From Undibacterium paludis (GTDB taxonomy: Bacteria > Pseudomonadota > Gammaproteobacteria > Burkholderiales > Burkholderiaceae_D), in NCBI RefSeq assembly GCF_022568815.1, contig NZ_JAKZHX010000006.1, forward strand, positions 124,001 through 188,000: a DNA stretch of 64,000 bases. The letters are read 5' to 3'. Both the position numbers and the translations under genes were made by a program. The notes beneath the pieces are model-generated. The model was not told where the DNA came from. It made no database searches and saw only the letters and a program-made list of their open reading frames with translations. This document shows, piece after piece, positions 25,956-34,978 of the stretch. Positions within the stretch are counted from its first letter, which is position 1. Every line of letters begins with the position of its first letter.

Positions 25956-26753
25956 ATGCAACATGCTTCTTTGAGTGCCAGCCAGGTACGTGCCCTGTGC
26001 CGTAGTGGCGAATTCAGCGGATCAACTGCGGGCATGGCTGCAGGCCATGTCCAGGCCAACCTGATGATGGTGCCGCGCGAACATGCTTTTGATTTCTTGC
26101 TGTTCTGCCAGCGCAATCCCAAGCCTTGCCCTCTGGTGGAGGTGATGGATGCTGGGCAGTTTGAAGCCCGTTGTGCGCCTGGTTCAGACATACGCAATGA
26201 TATTGGCGCATATCGTATCTATGAACATGGGCAACTGGTCAGGAAGGTGGCTGAGATTCATACTTACTGGGAGCAATACCAGCAAGAGGGGCTGGTCAGC
26301 TTTTTGCTCGGGTGCAGTTTTTCATTTGAGTCCGCACTGATAGAGGCGGGCATTCCCTTGCGCCACATACAGCAGCAAAAAAATGTGGCGATGTATCGCA
26401 CTAGTATTGCCTGTACCCCTGCCGGTCGCTTCAGCGGCAATATGGTGGTCAGCATGCGGCCGGTAAAAAGCCGGGATGTTGCCAAGGCAGTCGAAGTATC
26501 GGCACGTTTCCCGCGTGTACATGGCGCGCCTGTGCACATAGGTAATCCGATGGCGATTGGAATACACGACCTGTCGCAACCTGATTATGGCGATGCAGTT
26601 GTCTTGCTTGATGATGAGCTGCCGGTATTCTGGGCTTGCGGCGTGACACCGCAATATGTGGCTGAATTGAGCAAACTGCCTTTTTGCATCACTCATGCAC
26701 CAGGGAAAATGTTCGTCACTGATTTGTTGACCAGCGACGCTGCTGGCAACTGA
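25956..26753 (+). CDS. DUF1445 putative hydro-lyase / D-glutamate cyclase-like
   Basis: A 265-residue cytoplasmic protein of the DUF1445 (YcsI) family, often named putative hydro-lyase. The mammalian homologue is a D-glutamate cyclase that interconverts D-glutamate and 5-oxo-D-proline. Conserved blocks seen are [59 protein letters not shown] and a C-terminal [14 protein letters not shown]. The ATG at 25956 lies 1 nt after the livF stop and excludes an overlapping upstream extension. Its placement with a 5-oxoprolinase in one cluster makes the cyclase role attractive: 5-oxoproline would be the shared metabolite. This linkage is inference. Confidence 0.85.
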   Translation: MQHASLSASQVRALCRSGEFSGSTAGMAAGHVQANLMMVPREHAFDFLLFCQRNPKPCPLVEVMDAGQFEARCAPGSDIRNDIGAYRIYEHGQLVRKVAEIHTYWEQYQQEGLVSFLLGCSFSFESALIEAGIPLRHIQQQKNVAMYRTSIACTPAGRFSGNMVVSMRPVKSRDVAKAVEVSARFPRVHGAPVHIGNPMAIGIHDLSQPDYGDAVVLLDDELPVFWACGVTPQYVAELSKLPFCITHAPGKMFVTDLLTSDAAGN

Positions 26754-26800
26754 TCAAGGCAGACGCCAAGCCAGGACTTTATTTGAGGGGCGGATACATC

Positions 26801-28414
26801 ATGAAAAAATTATTGGAAACTTGGAAAATAGGTCATCGTCTTGGCCTGGGTTTTGGTTTTGTGATTTTATTGATGCTGGTTCTCACAGTCACCGGGGTAA
26901 CGCAACTGGCGCGCGTCAACCAGGGCGTGGACTTGATCAGCAAGGATCTGTATCCCAAGACGGCCATTGCCAATCGCATCAAATCTGATCTTGATCACAT
27001 TGCACGCAGCATGCGCAGCTTGCTGCTGCTTTCCACTTTACCGGAACGCAAAATAGAGCAGGATGCCATCGACAAGGCGGGCAAGCAGATAGACCTGGAT
27101 TTGACGCAATTTGGCAAACTGGCCAGTTCAGAACAGGAAAAAAAATTGTTGCAGGCGGTACAAGCCGCCAAAGCAAAATACCAGCCTGTGCTGGACAAGT
27201 TCCTGAAACTGGTGCTTGACAATGAAGTAGAGCAGGCCAAGGACCTGGTCCTGCCCGAGATTGCGCCTTTGCAGGATCAATACCTTAATACCCTGGATAA
27301 ACTGGTGGAGTGGCAGTCGGGCCTGATGGAAAGCAGCGGCAAGGATGCTGCTTCCATATCTGCTGCTGCCAAGACCCTGATGATTGTATTGATGGCCGGT
27401 GCTGTTGTGGTGGCGATACTGATTGCAGTGATGACAACCAGGACCATTACCACACCCCTGCAAACCGCCATGCAGTTTGCAGGGGAGGTTGCCAGTGGTG
27501 ACTTGCGCACCAATATTAAAGTCAGTCGTGAGGATGAAACCGGTCAATTATTAGCCTCCCTTAACCAGATGAGCCAGAGCCTGACGGAAACGGTAGGGCA
27601 GGTCAGGCAAAGCGCAGAAAAAATCAATATCGCTTCCAGGGAAATTGCCAGTGGCAATCTGGATTTATCAAATCGTACCGAGCAACAGGCTTCTGGTCTG
27701 GAAGAAACTGCCGCCTCCATGGAGCAATTGACGGCAACCGTAGGGCAAAACGCAGAGAATGCCTTGCAAGCCCATCAACTGGCAGACCGTGCATACAGCA
27801 ACGCCAGCAAGGGTGGCCAGGTGATAGGCGAGGTTGAACAGACCATGGGGGCGATCAAATCCAGTTCCAACAAGATAGTAGACATTATTGCGGTCATCGA
27901 CGGCATCGCCTTTCAAACCAATATCCTGGCTCTGAATGCCGCGGTCGAGGCGGCACGTGCTGGTGAAAATGGCCGTGGTTTTGCCGTAGTGGCTGCGGAG
28001 GTTCGTAATTTGTCGCAAAGATCAGCCAGCGCCGCCAAAGAGATCAAGGCATTGATCGCCAGTTCAGTGGAGCAGGTTGATACGGGTGGCAAGCTGGTCG
28101 TGGATGCCAGTAATACCATGCGCGACATCGTTACCTCGGTACAGCATGTGGCTAACATCATCAGCGAGATCAGTTCGGCCAGTCGCGAGCAGAATACCGG
28201 TATTCTCCAGGTCAACCAGGCGATCAGCATGATGGATCAGATGACACAGCAAAATGCCGCTCTCGTTGAACAGGCAGCGGCGGCAGCCGGCAGCATGCGC
28301 GAAGAAGCAGCGCAACTGCTCGCTACGGTGGCTGTGTTTAAATTGGAGGAGGACGCTTTGCTTGCGTCAACAAGAGCGACATCTCCAGCGAGAATGCTGG
28401 CTCTGCCGGCATAA
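26801..28414 (+). CDS. Methyl-accepting chemotaxis protein
   Basis: A 537-residue transmembrane chemoreceptor. TM1 is about 14-36, followed by a periplasmic four-helix-bundle sensor of about 150 residues and TM2 at about 188-208. A HAMP domain (about 210-262) and a cytoplasmic signalling coiled coil complete it. The hairpin tip contains [39 protein letters not shown], the near-invariant CheW/CheA contact region. There is no C-terminal CheR-docking pentapeptide. The gene sits 47 bp after the DUF1445 gene at the end of the transporter operon. This suggests chemotaxis toward the same substrate, possibly through one of the two binding proteins. Confidence 0.93.
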   Translation: MKKLLETWKIGHRLGLGFGFVILLMLVLTVTGVTQLARVNQGVDLISKDLYPKTAIANRIKSDLDHIARSMRSLLLLSTLPERKIEQDAIDKAGKQIDLDLTQFGKLASSEQEKKLLQAVQAAKAKYQPVLDKFLKLVLDNEVEQAKDLVLPEIAPLQDQYLNTLDKLVEWQSGLMESSGKDAASISAAAKTLMIVLMAGAVVVAILIAVMTTRTITTPLQTAMQFAGEVASGDLRTNIKVSREDETGQLLASLNQMSQSLTETVGQVRQSAEKINIASREIASGNLDLSNRTEQQASGLEETAASMEQLTATVGQNAENALQAHQLADRAYSNASKGGQVIGEVEQTMGAIKSSSNKIVDIIAVIDGIAFQTNILALNAAVEAARAGENGRGFAVVAAEVRNLSQRSASAAKEIKALIASSVEQVDTGGKLVVDASNTMRDIVTSVQHVANIISEISSASREQNTGILQVNQAISMMDQMTQQNAALVEQAAAAAGSMREEAAQLLATVAVFKLEEDALLASTRATSPARMLALPA

Positions 28415-28640
28415 CATGCAAGTGACATATGGCCATGCCGCAGCCATGCGAAATCACAGAAATTGACATCGTCAGGGTCTTTTCTAGTGGCGGGGCTTGA
28501 GGTAAATACGACAAAAATGATGAAATATCGAGTTTTTATTGATAATTTATTGGAAATAACCTGAAATTTCAAATGAAAAAGTTAAAATTAAGCAGGCATT
28601 CTGTAAGGAATTTGTTTAATTTATTTTGTAAAGTGTCATT

Positions 28641-29195
28641 ATGTCCACGACGAAACCAGCCAAGAAAACCAGCCTGGGCACGCCGGCTGCACCCCGTGTC
28701 CCTATCGTTTCTTCCTCCCATCTGGCCGAGGGCAGGAGTGCAGAATTGAGTGAATTTGAATTCGGCATGATCATTGCCAGCAATGCCTTTAACCGTTGGG
28801 CGGTCAGATGCATGGCGGCGGTAGGCATGAAAGACATGACCATCACGGATGTACTGGTGCTACACCATATCAACCACCGTGCGAGGGAAAAAAAACTGGC
28901 CGATATCGCCTTCATCCTCAATATTGAAGATACCCATATCGTCAATTATTCCCTGAAAAAGCTGCAAGCCCTGTCACTGGTGCAGACAGAAAAACGCGGC
29001 AAGGAAATCCTGTATGCCACCAATGACGCTGGCCGTGAAGTCTGTCGTCGTTATTCGGAAATACGTGAACAGGTACTGGTGTCGGCGCTGACCGGCGACG
29101 GTACGGAAAGTTTTGAACTGAGTGAACTGGCCCGCTTCCTGCGGGTACTGTCAGGACTGTACGAGCAGGCAGCCAGGGCGGCTACTTCGCTGTAA
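28641..29195 (+). CDS. Winged-helix (MarR-like) transcriptional regulator
   Basis: A 184-residue regulator. A basic, disordered N-terminus of about 35 residues precedes a MarR-like winged helix: ITDVLVLHHINHRAREKKLADIAFILNIED (about 70-99) contains the turn, and YSLKKLQALSLVQTEKRGKEILYATND forms recognition helix and wing. It ends with a dimerisation helix. Regulators of this type are found beside hydantoinase/oxoprolinase clusters in Burkholderiales (from memory). It follows the chemoreceptor with a 226-bp A+T-rich gap and so may have its own promoter. It is the best local candidate to bind the 19895-19914 palindrome. Confidence 0.82.
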   Translation: MSTTKPAKKTSLGTPAAPRVPIVSSSHLAEGRSAELSEFEFGMIIASNAFNRWAVRCMAAVGMKDMTITDVLVLHHINHRAREKKLADIAFILNIEDTHIVNYSLKKLQALSLVQTEKRGKEILYATNDAGREVCRRYSEIREQVLVSALTGDGTESFELSELARFLRVLSGLYEQAARAATSL

Positions 29196-29248
29196 TACAG
29201 CTTGATCCTCATTTTACCCGAGGTATTGCCCTCTCCAAAGGGGTTTTT

Positions 29249-29275
29249 GTGAGGCTTTCATGCCTCACTTTTTTT
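29249..29275 (+). terminator. Intrinsic terminator of the transporter/regulator cluster
   Basis: A 7-bp stem (GTGAGGC/GCCTCAC) with a 6-nt loop is followed by seven Ts, about 55 bp after the regulator stop. Confidence 0.88.
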
Positions 29276-29326
29276 GTCCATTATTTATTTGCCTGTGTTG
29301 GCGAGAGGACGTGAAGTCCTGTAGCT

Positions 29327-29596
29327 TTACTGGCCGATCTGCCTGCCTTTCTGGCGATTCTTTCTGGTGGCGATAGCGACCACCACCAGCACAAACTTCA
29401 GCAACATGAAGAGCATGAACAGGCTAATGGCGAGCGGCAGGATCGTGACAGCGAATGCCAGTGCCAGGCAGGCGAGCAGTAATTGTGGTGCGGGTAATTG
29501 CATCAGCCAGCGCCAGACCTGGCGTAACAGATAGGCAAATTCATGGATGGCTTGTTTAAAGATGATGCTGAACTGTTCGGTCTGGTCGAATTTCAT
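29327..29596 (-). CDS. Small two-TM membrane protein, unknown
   Basis: An 89-residue protein with an amphipathic N-terminal part (about 1-33) and two adjoining hydrophobic helices (about 35-75, LLLACLALAFAVTILPLAIS and following). A basic tail, ATRKNRQKGRQIGQ, closes it. I do not recognise a family. It is open from a good ATG preceded by AAAAGGGGAA. It lies between two plus-strand genes without a visible partner. The coding call rests on the ribosome-binding site and TM pattern. Confidence 0.6.
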   Translation of the reverse strand: MKFDQTEQFSIIFKQAIHEFAYLLRQVWRWLMQLPAPQLLLACLALAFAVTILPLAISLFMLFMLLKFVLVVVAIATRKNRQKGRQIGQ

Positions 29597-29835
29597 GCTT
29601 GTTCCCCTTTTATGTTTAAGTGCTGCGTTTCGGTAGTTACAGATTACGCCACGAGGTATCCATATGCAGCAAAGATGCGACGAAATGCCGGATTACAGGG
29701 TTCAATGGCTAACTTTACTGCTTGATTTCCAGACACTGTAAGCAATTGATAATTCATGTTAGCCATTGTTTCGCTGGCTGCACAAAAGGGTTTCCCAAGG
29801 TACAATGAAAAATCGCCTGTATTTCTATTGCCATC

Positions 29836-30693
29836 ATGACTGATCAAAAGAATGCCGAGTTTGCTTTCCTGGAAGCTTTTACTGCAGAGTTGTCTGCAAA
29901 AAAACTGGTTTTCCCGACGTCTTTGGGAGCCACCATGAAGATCAGGAAAGCATTGAGTCAAGCCGATATTTCTACCGACATGGTGGCGCGTATCATCGGT
30001 ACCGAACCTGTGTTATCTGCCAAAATTTTGCATCTGAGTAACTCCGCCAGTTTTAATCCCCAAGGCAAGAAAATTGGTGATTTGAAAAACGCTACAACCT
30101 TGCTCGGCTTTTCTGCTGTTCGCAATATTGCGATATCCATAGGCATGAAGCAGCTGGCCGAGAATAAATACAATGGCAGTCTGTCGACCCAGATGGATGG
30201 TCTTTGGCGCCGCAGCCTGCGGGTGGCTGCTCTGTCCATGGTGATTGCGAGAAAACATACCAGGCTCAGTGCTGACAAGGCCATGCTGGCCGGTTTACTG
30301 CACGATATAGGCAAATTCTATATCCTGAACAGGGCAAATCATTACGTTGATCTGTTTTCCACTGAAAAAGCATTGTGGGAGGTGATAGATCGCTGGCATG
30401 CCAGTATAGGTAGCGCCATACTTGAAGATTGGGAAATTTCTGACGATATACGTGTCGCGGTGATGGATCACCGTGAACATAATCCTGGTCCTGCACACAA
30501 AGTGGGCTTGATTGACGTTGTTGCCGCTGCTGATTTTCTCGATGCACATTTCGTTGAAAATACGATAGACCAGCTTGACTGGAGTACGGTACCGTCGAGC
30601 TTCAGGCTACTTGACATTGATAAAGAAAACATCGACGAGCTGATGGCAGAAACCAGGACAGAACTTGCCCTGGTTCTCAAGGCGATCAATTAA
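29836..30693 (+). CDS. HDOD-domain signalling protein
   Basis: A 285-residue cytoplasmic protein made mainly of one HDOD domain, a non-catalytic relative of HD phosphohydrolases. Recognisable blocks are SQADISTDMVARIIGTEPVLSAKILHLSNSASFN (about 40-73), the LGFSAVRNIAISIGM helix and AGLLHDIGKFYILN near 155, where HD residues are retained. HDOD proteins act in stress, biofilm and c-di-GMP-related signalling. There is no attached response-regulator or GGDEF domain. It overlaps the 3' end of the opposite-strand LytTR regulator by 8 bp. Confidence 0.88.
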   Translation: MTDQKNAEFAFLEAFTAELSAKKLVFPTSLGATMKIRKALSQADISTDMVARIIGTEPVLSAKILHLSNSASFNPQGKKIGDLKNATTLLGFSAVRNIAISIGMKQLAENKYNGSLSTQMDGLWRRSLRVAALSMVIARKHTRLSADKAMLAGLLHDIGKFYILNRANHYVDLFSTEKALWEVIDRWHASIGSAILEDWEISDDIRVAVMDHREHNPGPAHKVGLIDVVAAADFLDAHFVENTIDQLDWSTVPSSFRLLDIDKENIDELMAETRTELALVLKAIN

Positions 30694-31438
30694 GCAGGTT
30701 TTTCAAACGCTCATGTCCGGCGCGGCTGATGGGCACCTGTGCGCCATTGTGCAAGACTGCAACCTGACTGTCCTTGCTGGCTTTTTCTATGCTTTTCAGT
30801 GCTGCCAGCGATAATAGAAAAGAACGGTGCACCCTGACAAATCTTGCCGCATCAAGCTGGGCTTCCAGCTCAGACAGGCTTTGTGTCTTCATATATGACT
30901 TGCCAGCCGCATGGATAAGAATGTAGTCGTCCTGCGCTTCTACATACTCTATGCTGTCAAGAGCCACTACGTGTACCTGGCCGCGATCACGTATCAGCAA
31001 ACGTTGCATTTTTTCGCCTTGTTCACTTATCAGCTGACTTAGCGCTTGTGTAGCGGGGATACCAGATGTTTCTGCTGACAACAGTTTGCGCGCCTTGGTC
31101 AGAGCCTCATCGAAACGCTGCTGGGAATAAGGCTTCAGTAAATAATCGACTGCATGCAGATCAAAGGCCTTCAGTGCATATTGATCATAGGCTGTCGTGA
31201 AGATAACGCCGCTACGTCTGCCAGTCACTTCCAGTACTTCCAGGCCGGACAATTCTGGCATCTGTATGTCAAGCAAAATCAGGTCAGGATTGAGTTTCTG
31301 GATGGCGTCAACTGCTTCGACGCCGGTCTCACACTCTCCTGCGATGATAATATCGCTGTGCGTCCGCAGGTATTCCATTGATAATCTGCGCGCCAGTTCT
31401 TCATCATCAACAATCAAGACTTGCAGTGGCTTATTCAT
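30686..31438 (-). CDS. LytTR-family response regulator
   Basis: A 250-residue two-component response regulator. The receiver domain is 1-125 with acidic pocket D11/D12, phospho-acceptor D57 (LILLDIQMPELSG), T86-region TTAYDQYALKAF and K106-region LKPYS. The C-terminal LytTR DNA-binding domain is about 148-248, with DRGQVHVVALDSIEYVEAQDDYI and RVHRSFLLSLAAL. It would be phosphorylated by the adjacent histidine kinase, whose gene overlaps this start by 8 bp. ATG 31438 is preferred over TTG 31453. It is the last gene of a co-directional set that includes two LiaF-like membrane proteins. Confidence 0.93.
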   Translation of the reverse strand: MNKPLQVLIVDDEELARRLSMEYLRTHSDIIIAGECETGVEAVDAIQKLNPDLILLDIQMPELSGLEVLEVTGRRSGVIFTTAYDQYALKAFDLHAVDYLLKPYSQQRFDEALTKARKLLSAETSGIPATQALSQLISEQGEKMQRLLIRDRGQVHVVALDSIEYVEAQDDYILIHAAGKSYMKTQSLSELEAQLDAARFVRVHRSFLLSLAALKSIEKASKDSQVAVLHNGAQVPISRAGHERLKNLLN

Positions 31439-32498
31439 TATTATCCCGTTCAAATGGCAGCGCCATTTCCAGTATGAATTCTTCGTTGTTTTGTTGCCAG
31501 CTTACCCTCGCCTGCTCACCATAAAGCGCAAAAAAACGCTGACGCAGATTGCTTAAACCCAGGCCATTGCCAGTGCTATTGGCTGGAGTTATTGCTACGG
31601 GGTTGCGGACAGAAACATGCAGCCAACCATCGCGTTGCAATGCATGGATGCGGATCGTGCCGCCCTTGGGGAGGTTGCGTATGCCATGCTTGATGGCGTT
31701 TTCAAGCAAAGGCTGTAATATCATAGGTGGTATCAGTGCATGTCCCGCTTCGGGATCGATCTGCATCTCGGTCATCAGCTTTTTGCCAAAGCGAATCTTT
31801 TCAACCGCAAGAAAATTTTCACACAGACGCAGCTCTTCTTTCAAACTGATTTTTTCCTGTTCAGCAATTGCCAGGGTCTGGCGGAAAAAATCGGCAAGGG
31901 CAATTGTCATGGTCCTGGCTGCGGCAGCGTCAATGGCCGTCAGTGCACTGATTGAATTAAGGCTATTGAACAAAAAGTGCGGGTCGATCTGCGAGCGCAA
32001 TACCTGCAATTCTGCATCTCTCGCCAACAGGCGCGATGCCGCTTCCCGCCTTTCTGCTTCACGTATATTGTGAAAGGCGATATAGACATCAAAGGCCAGC
32101 AGGGCCAGCAGATAAGACGCGAATCCCGCCAGGAAAAAAAGGACAGACAAATGCGGGGACATGTTCAGCACCGGCATGTCTTCGCTTGCTGCTGCCAGGG
32201 TCTTGTTCCAGCCATAACAGATGCCCAGCCAGCCGAGACCGGATATCATTGCCGCCGCCGCAAACACCATGACAGCAGTACTGAAGCTGCGCTGATGTAT
32301 GGGCAGGGAGCGACACACAAAGTATGCTGACGATGCCAAAAAACCACAAAGCAGGGCGAGCGGCAGGGCGAACAACAGTGCATAGGTCCAGTTTGTCAAA
32401 TCCGCCGCCACCAGCAGCCTGGCGATGAAAATGCCGGTCATCAGCCAGGCAGCGATGTAGACCAGCAGGCGACGCGAATCTGACAGTATGGGATGCAT
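31431..32498 (-). CDS. LytS-type sensor histidine kinase
   Basis: A 355-residue membrane kinase of the His_kinase (LytS/AlgZ) family. Four TM segments lie at about 12-30, 38-62, 72-96 and 116-142, with no periplasmic sensor domain of note. A cytoplasmic helix leads to LRSQIDPHFLFNSLNSISAL, in which H174 is the phosphorylated His. The catalytic ATPase lobe follows (about 255-350): PPMILQPLLENAIKHGI is the N box and GNGLGLSNLRQRF the G box. It is encoded directly upstream of the LytTR regulator with overlap, and 8 bp after the LiaF-like gene. It probably senses through its membrane part or via those proteins. Confidence 0.93.
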   Translation of the reverse strand: MHPILSDSRRLLVYIAAWLMTGIFIARLLVAADLTNWTYALLFALPLALLCGFLASSAYFVCRSLPIHQRSFSTAVMVFAAAAMISGLGWLGICYGWNKTLAAASEDMPVLNMSPHLSVLFFLAGFASYLLALLAFDVYIAFHNIREAERREAASRLLARDAELQVLRSQIDPHFLFNSLNSISALTAIDAAAARTMTIALADFFRQTLAIAEQEKISLKEELRLCENFLAVEKIRFGKKLMTEMQIDPEAGHALIPPMILQPLLENAIKHGIRNLPKGGTIRIHALQRDGWLHVSVRNPVAITPANSTGNGLGLSNLRQRFFALYGEQARVSWQQNNEEFILEMALPFERDNNE

Positions 32499-32506
32499 GC
32501 TAGCCT

Positions 32507-33199
32507 TTAATTCAGGATTTCCACACCACCCATGAGGGCGTAGCCTTTGATATATAGCTTTTTGGTGCTCACCATCGGTGGTACTGTTTTGTCGTCGAAA
32601 CCGCCAAGTATGGGCGACCCATGCGAGATAACTGTCCAGTCATTCGGCACCTTGAGGACGATGCCGCCCCACATGGCAAATACATTCAGGGTTGCTTCTG
32701 ACTGTATCGATGCGCTGCGCAGATCCAGTTCAACTCCGCCCATGATGGCGTTGATTTCGCCACCACGAAAGTCCTGGGTGCTGTTTTGTAATTTGTTCCC
32801 ACTCATGACGGCCACGATATTGCAGACACTGTCCTGATTGGTGCTCGAGCTGCCCAGCAGGTTTTCGGTGCCGGTGCCGACTCTGTCCTTGAAGATCACC
32901 ATCAAGCCTGCGAAAATCAGGAATATCGGCCACCAGTCGCGCATGCGGAAATAGATAATGCCCATATGATGCAATATCAGCAAAGCACCAAGGCCGACAA
33001 AACCGCAACCGATGACGTATCCGGCCGTGGTTTCGCTCTTCGATATCTTCAACGCACCGACGAAGATGAAGACCATGGGCCAGAAATGGAAGATGTCGCG
33101 CATATTGAAAATGTTCAGATTGTCTATCAGAGCAGCCGCACCGAAGATCAGTAGCAAGGCACCAACCAGAATGCGCCCCTGTGGATTATTGTTGTTCAT
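32507..33199 (-). CDS. LiaF-like membrane protein
   Basis: A 230-residue protein with four TM segments in the first 105 residues. The rest is a soluble right-handed beta-helix-like C-terminal domain (about 130-230). In that domain repeated GGEINAIMGGVELDLRSA and MWGGIVLKVPNDW units match the LiaF C-terminal pattern. LiaF proteins modulate cell-envelope two-component systems. Its position 8 bp upstream of the histidine kinase fits this role. A 54-bp gap separates it from the smaller relative upstream. Confidence 0.82.
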   Translation of the reverse strand: MNNNNPQGRILVGALLLIFGAAALIDNLNIFNMRDIFHFWPMVFIFVGALKISKSETTAGYVIGCGFVGLGALLILHHMGIIYFRMRDWWPIFLIFAGLMVIFKDRVGTGTENLLGSSSTNQDSVCNIVAVMSGNKLQNSTQDFRGGEINAIMGGVELDLRSASIQSEATLNVFAMWGGIVLKVPNDWTVISHGSPILGGFDDKTVPPMVSTKKLYIKGYALMGGVEILN

Positions 33200-33253
33200 G
33201 ATAATTTTCCTGATGTTGAATTGGTCGTTGAGATGAGTCAGGCTTGACGGGTT

Positions 33254-33613
33254 TTATTCTTGTTTTTCTTTCTTCGTCAGCAGACCGCCAACCAGATGCT
33301 GTACGCCAAAGGCAATCAGCAACAGCGGCCAGCTGGTACGGAAATTCCAGCCCCATACCTGTTCTATTGATACATACAGCCAGAAGGCAAATACCAGGTT
33401 GAAGAAACCTTTGGCAATGTGTTCGGGTTTGCGTGGGCTGATGATATCGACCAGACCGCTCAGGGCAATCATGACCGGCAGCAGGAACCAGTATTCAAAT
33501 GCCTCGATCAGGCCCATGTGATCCATCAGAAAGATGCAGCCGGCGACGATAAGCGTCAGTCCGAAAAACAGATTGCCTTTGCTATGGCCTTTTTCAGCGA
33601 AACGACGAGACAT
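33254..33613 (-). CDS. DUF5668/LiaF N-terminal-like membrane protein
   Basis: A 119-residue four-TM protein resembling only the membrane half of the following gene product: GNLFFGLTLIVAGCIFLMDHMG parallels RILVGALLLIFGAAALIDNL. A duplication of the membrane part is plausible. ATG 33613 is preceded by AAGGAA; a TTG 5 codons upstream is less likely. As first gene of the envelope-stress set it lies about 80 bp from a 24-bp inverted repeat that may be its operator. Confidence 0.78.
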   Translation of the reverse strand: MSRRFAEKGHSKGNLFFGLTLIVAGCIFLMDHMGLIEAFEYWFLLPVMIALSGLVDIISPRKPEHIAKGFFNLVFAFWLYVSIEQVWGWNFRTSWPLLLIAFGVQHLVGGLLTKKEKQE

Positions 33614-33691
33614 ACAATTTCCTTTCAATGAGTCAGAACTTCGACGGTTTTGTTCCGTGAAGTCAAGATACTGAAAGTATGGCGATTTGTC

Positions 33692-33715
33692 GCTGTCATT
33701 TCGGCGAATGACAGC
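33692..33715. promoter_or_regulatory. 24-bp inverted repeat upstream of the LiaF-like/LytSR operon
   Basis: GCTGTCATT (33692-33700) and AATGACAGC (33707-33715) are perfect complements around TCGGCG. The centre is about 90 bp upstream of the first operon gene (33613). It may be an operator for the LytTR regulator or another factor, or a hairpin downstream of the gene at 33776; no U-tract is present. Confidence 0.5.
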
Positions 33716-33775
33716 CCTTGGTCGGTAATTGACGAAGCCGGAATAAAATCCAGCCAGGCGCTTGATATGATGAAG

Positions 33776-34147
33776 CTAGCTTAGTAACTGAATGAAGTGT
33801 TCTGCTGTGCGCACAACGCGCTTGGACTCTGAACCGAACAGGTCATGCGTTTCCTGAACGATAAACTCATTCGAGCCTTTGGTGCAATAAAGTAGTCCGC
33901 GAAAATTCGTGCCCAGATAGGCGAACGGCGTCAGTTTCGTCTTTACGGGCGTATCATTGCCTATCAGGGCGCGTAATTTGCGCTCTACATCGTAAAGATT
34001 TTTTTCATCAAGGCTGACGGTGGCCCCTTTGGGGGTAGGGAAGGTCGTCTGAAACGAAGGGGTTTGCCCCATGGGGTTTCTGAAGGTGATTTTGATGCCC
34101 AGTTTCAAGAACTTGGACACGGCAGTAAAGTCATTTTCATCGTACAT
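33776..34147 (-). CDS. Hypothetical protein
   Basis: A protein of 123 residues, or 128 if a TTG at 34162 is used. It is soluble, has no signal peptide or TM segment, and shows no motif I recognise. Mixed strands such as GIKITFRNPMGQTPSFQTTF and RGLLYCTKGSNEFIVQETHD suggest a small alpha/beta fold. The ribosome-binding site is weak for both starts (AAGGGA before the TTG). It is isolated between the LiaF-like operon and a DUF2214-like gene. Confidence 0.55.
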   Translation of the reverse strand: MYDENDFTAVSKFLKLGIKITFRNPMGQTPSFQTTFPTPKGATVSLDEKNLYDVERKLRALIGNDTPVKTKLTPFAYLGTNFRGLLYCTKGSNEFIVQETHDLFGSESKRVVRTAEHFIQLLS

Positions 34148-34299
34148 GGCAAAATCCCGCAAGGTCCCTTATAAGCAGATCAGGCGGCTACCAAGCATGT
34201 TGGCAGCACTACAAGATGAGGAAAGATTGCCAGAAATCAGACTTTAGCACAACTTTTCTTCAAGGAAATGTGGGCCAAAACAACTGAAATCAAGATTGA

Positions 34300-34746
34300 T
34301 CAAAAACGATAGCCCTTGGCCATCAGCACGGCACCAAGCAAGATCACCGCAACACCAGCCAGTTCCAGTTTCAAAATACTTTTGATATTTTGTGCCTGTC
34401 TCGGCGTGAGTTCAGGTAATTGATTCTGTTTCAGCGATTTTCCCCAGCGCAGGAAGATGATCGTTGGATAAGCTGACAGCAGGCCGACCACCGCAAAGGC
34501 AGTCATTTTTAGCATGAAGGTGGGGTTATGCAGGTAATATTCAGGCCCTTTTTCAAAATACATGACGCGCAATATCCCTAGGACGATGATCAGCATGGCG
34601 CACAGGCCATAGACCGCGTCGATCGCGCGCAGGCTTTTTGCAGAAGCCAGGCTAAAAGGTTGATACATCAGGACCAGTTCTGCCAGCAAAGTGCTGACGA
34701 TCGTAAAGGCAGCAAGATGGTGCAGAAAAGCGACTAGCATATTCAT
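34300..34746 (-). CDS. DUF2214-like membrane protein
   Basis: A 148-residue inner-membrane protein with four TM helices (about 5-25, 45-65, 78-98 and 125-145). It resembles the DUF2214 family in the HHLAAFTIVSTLLAELVLMYQPF helix and the LRVMYFEKGPEYYLHNPTFMLKM loop. In related heme-binding membrane proteins paired His residues at such positions bind heme; here H9 and H10 could do so, but this is unproven. ATG 34746 follows GGAG by 10 nt. Longer upstream reading is rejected because it lacks hydrophobic or conserved character. Confidence 0.75.
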   Translation of the reverse strand: MNMLVAFLHHLAAFTIVSTLLAELVLMYQPFSLASAKSLRAIDAVYGLCAMLIIVLGILRVMYFEKGPEYYLHNPTFMLKMTAFAVVGLLSAYPTIIFLRWGKSLKQNQLPELTPRQAQNIKSILKLELAGVAVILLGAVLMAKGYRF

Positions 34747-34978
34747 TTGACTGACACTCCGGCAGGTTAAATGAGGTGGGCTTATGCTGGGCGGCGCATG
34801 CACAAGTTTGCAGAAAGTGTAGTCGTTCTGCTTAATGTTTGCAGCAGGCAAGCGATGAGTCGGAGGAAAAAAAGCGCCAGACCCGGCAAATCTGGCGCGA
34901 ACTGCTCGTTACACAGTTGAAAACGGATAAATCAGTCGTGGGACTGATCGCAGACTTGCATGCTGTATTTATTGAAAT

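Noticed and set aside
25484..26197. 237-codon minus-strand frame over livF/DUF1445
   Set aside because: Antisense to strong family members.
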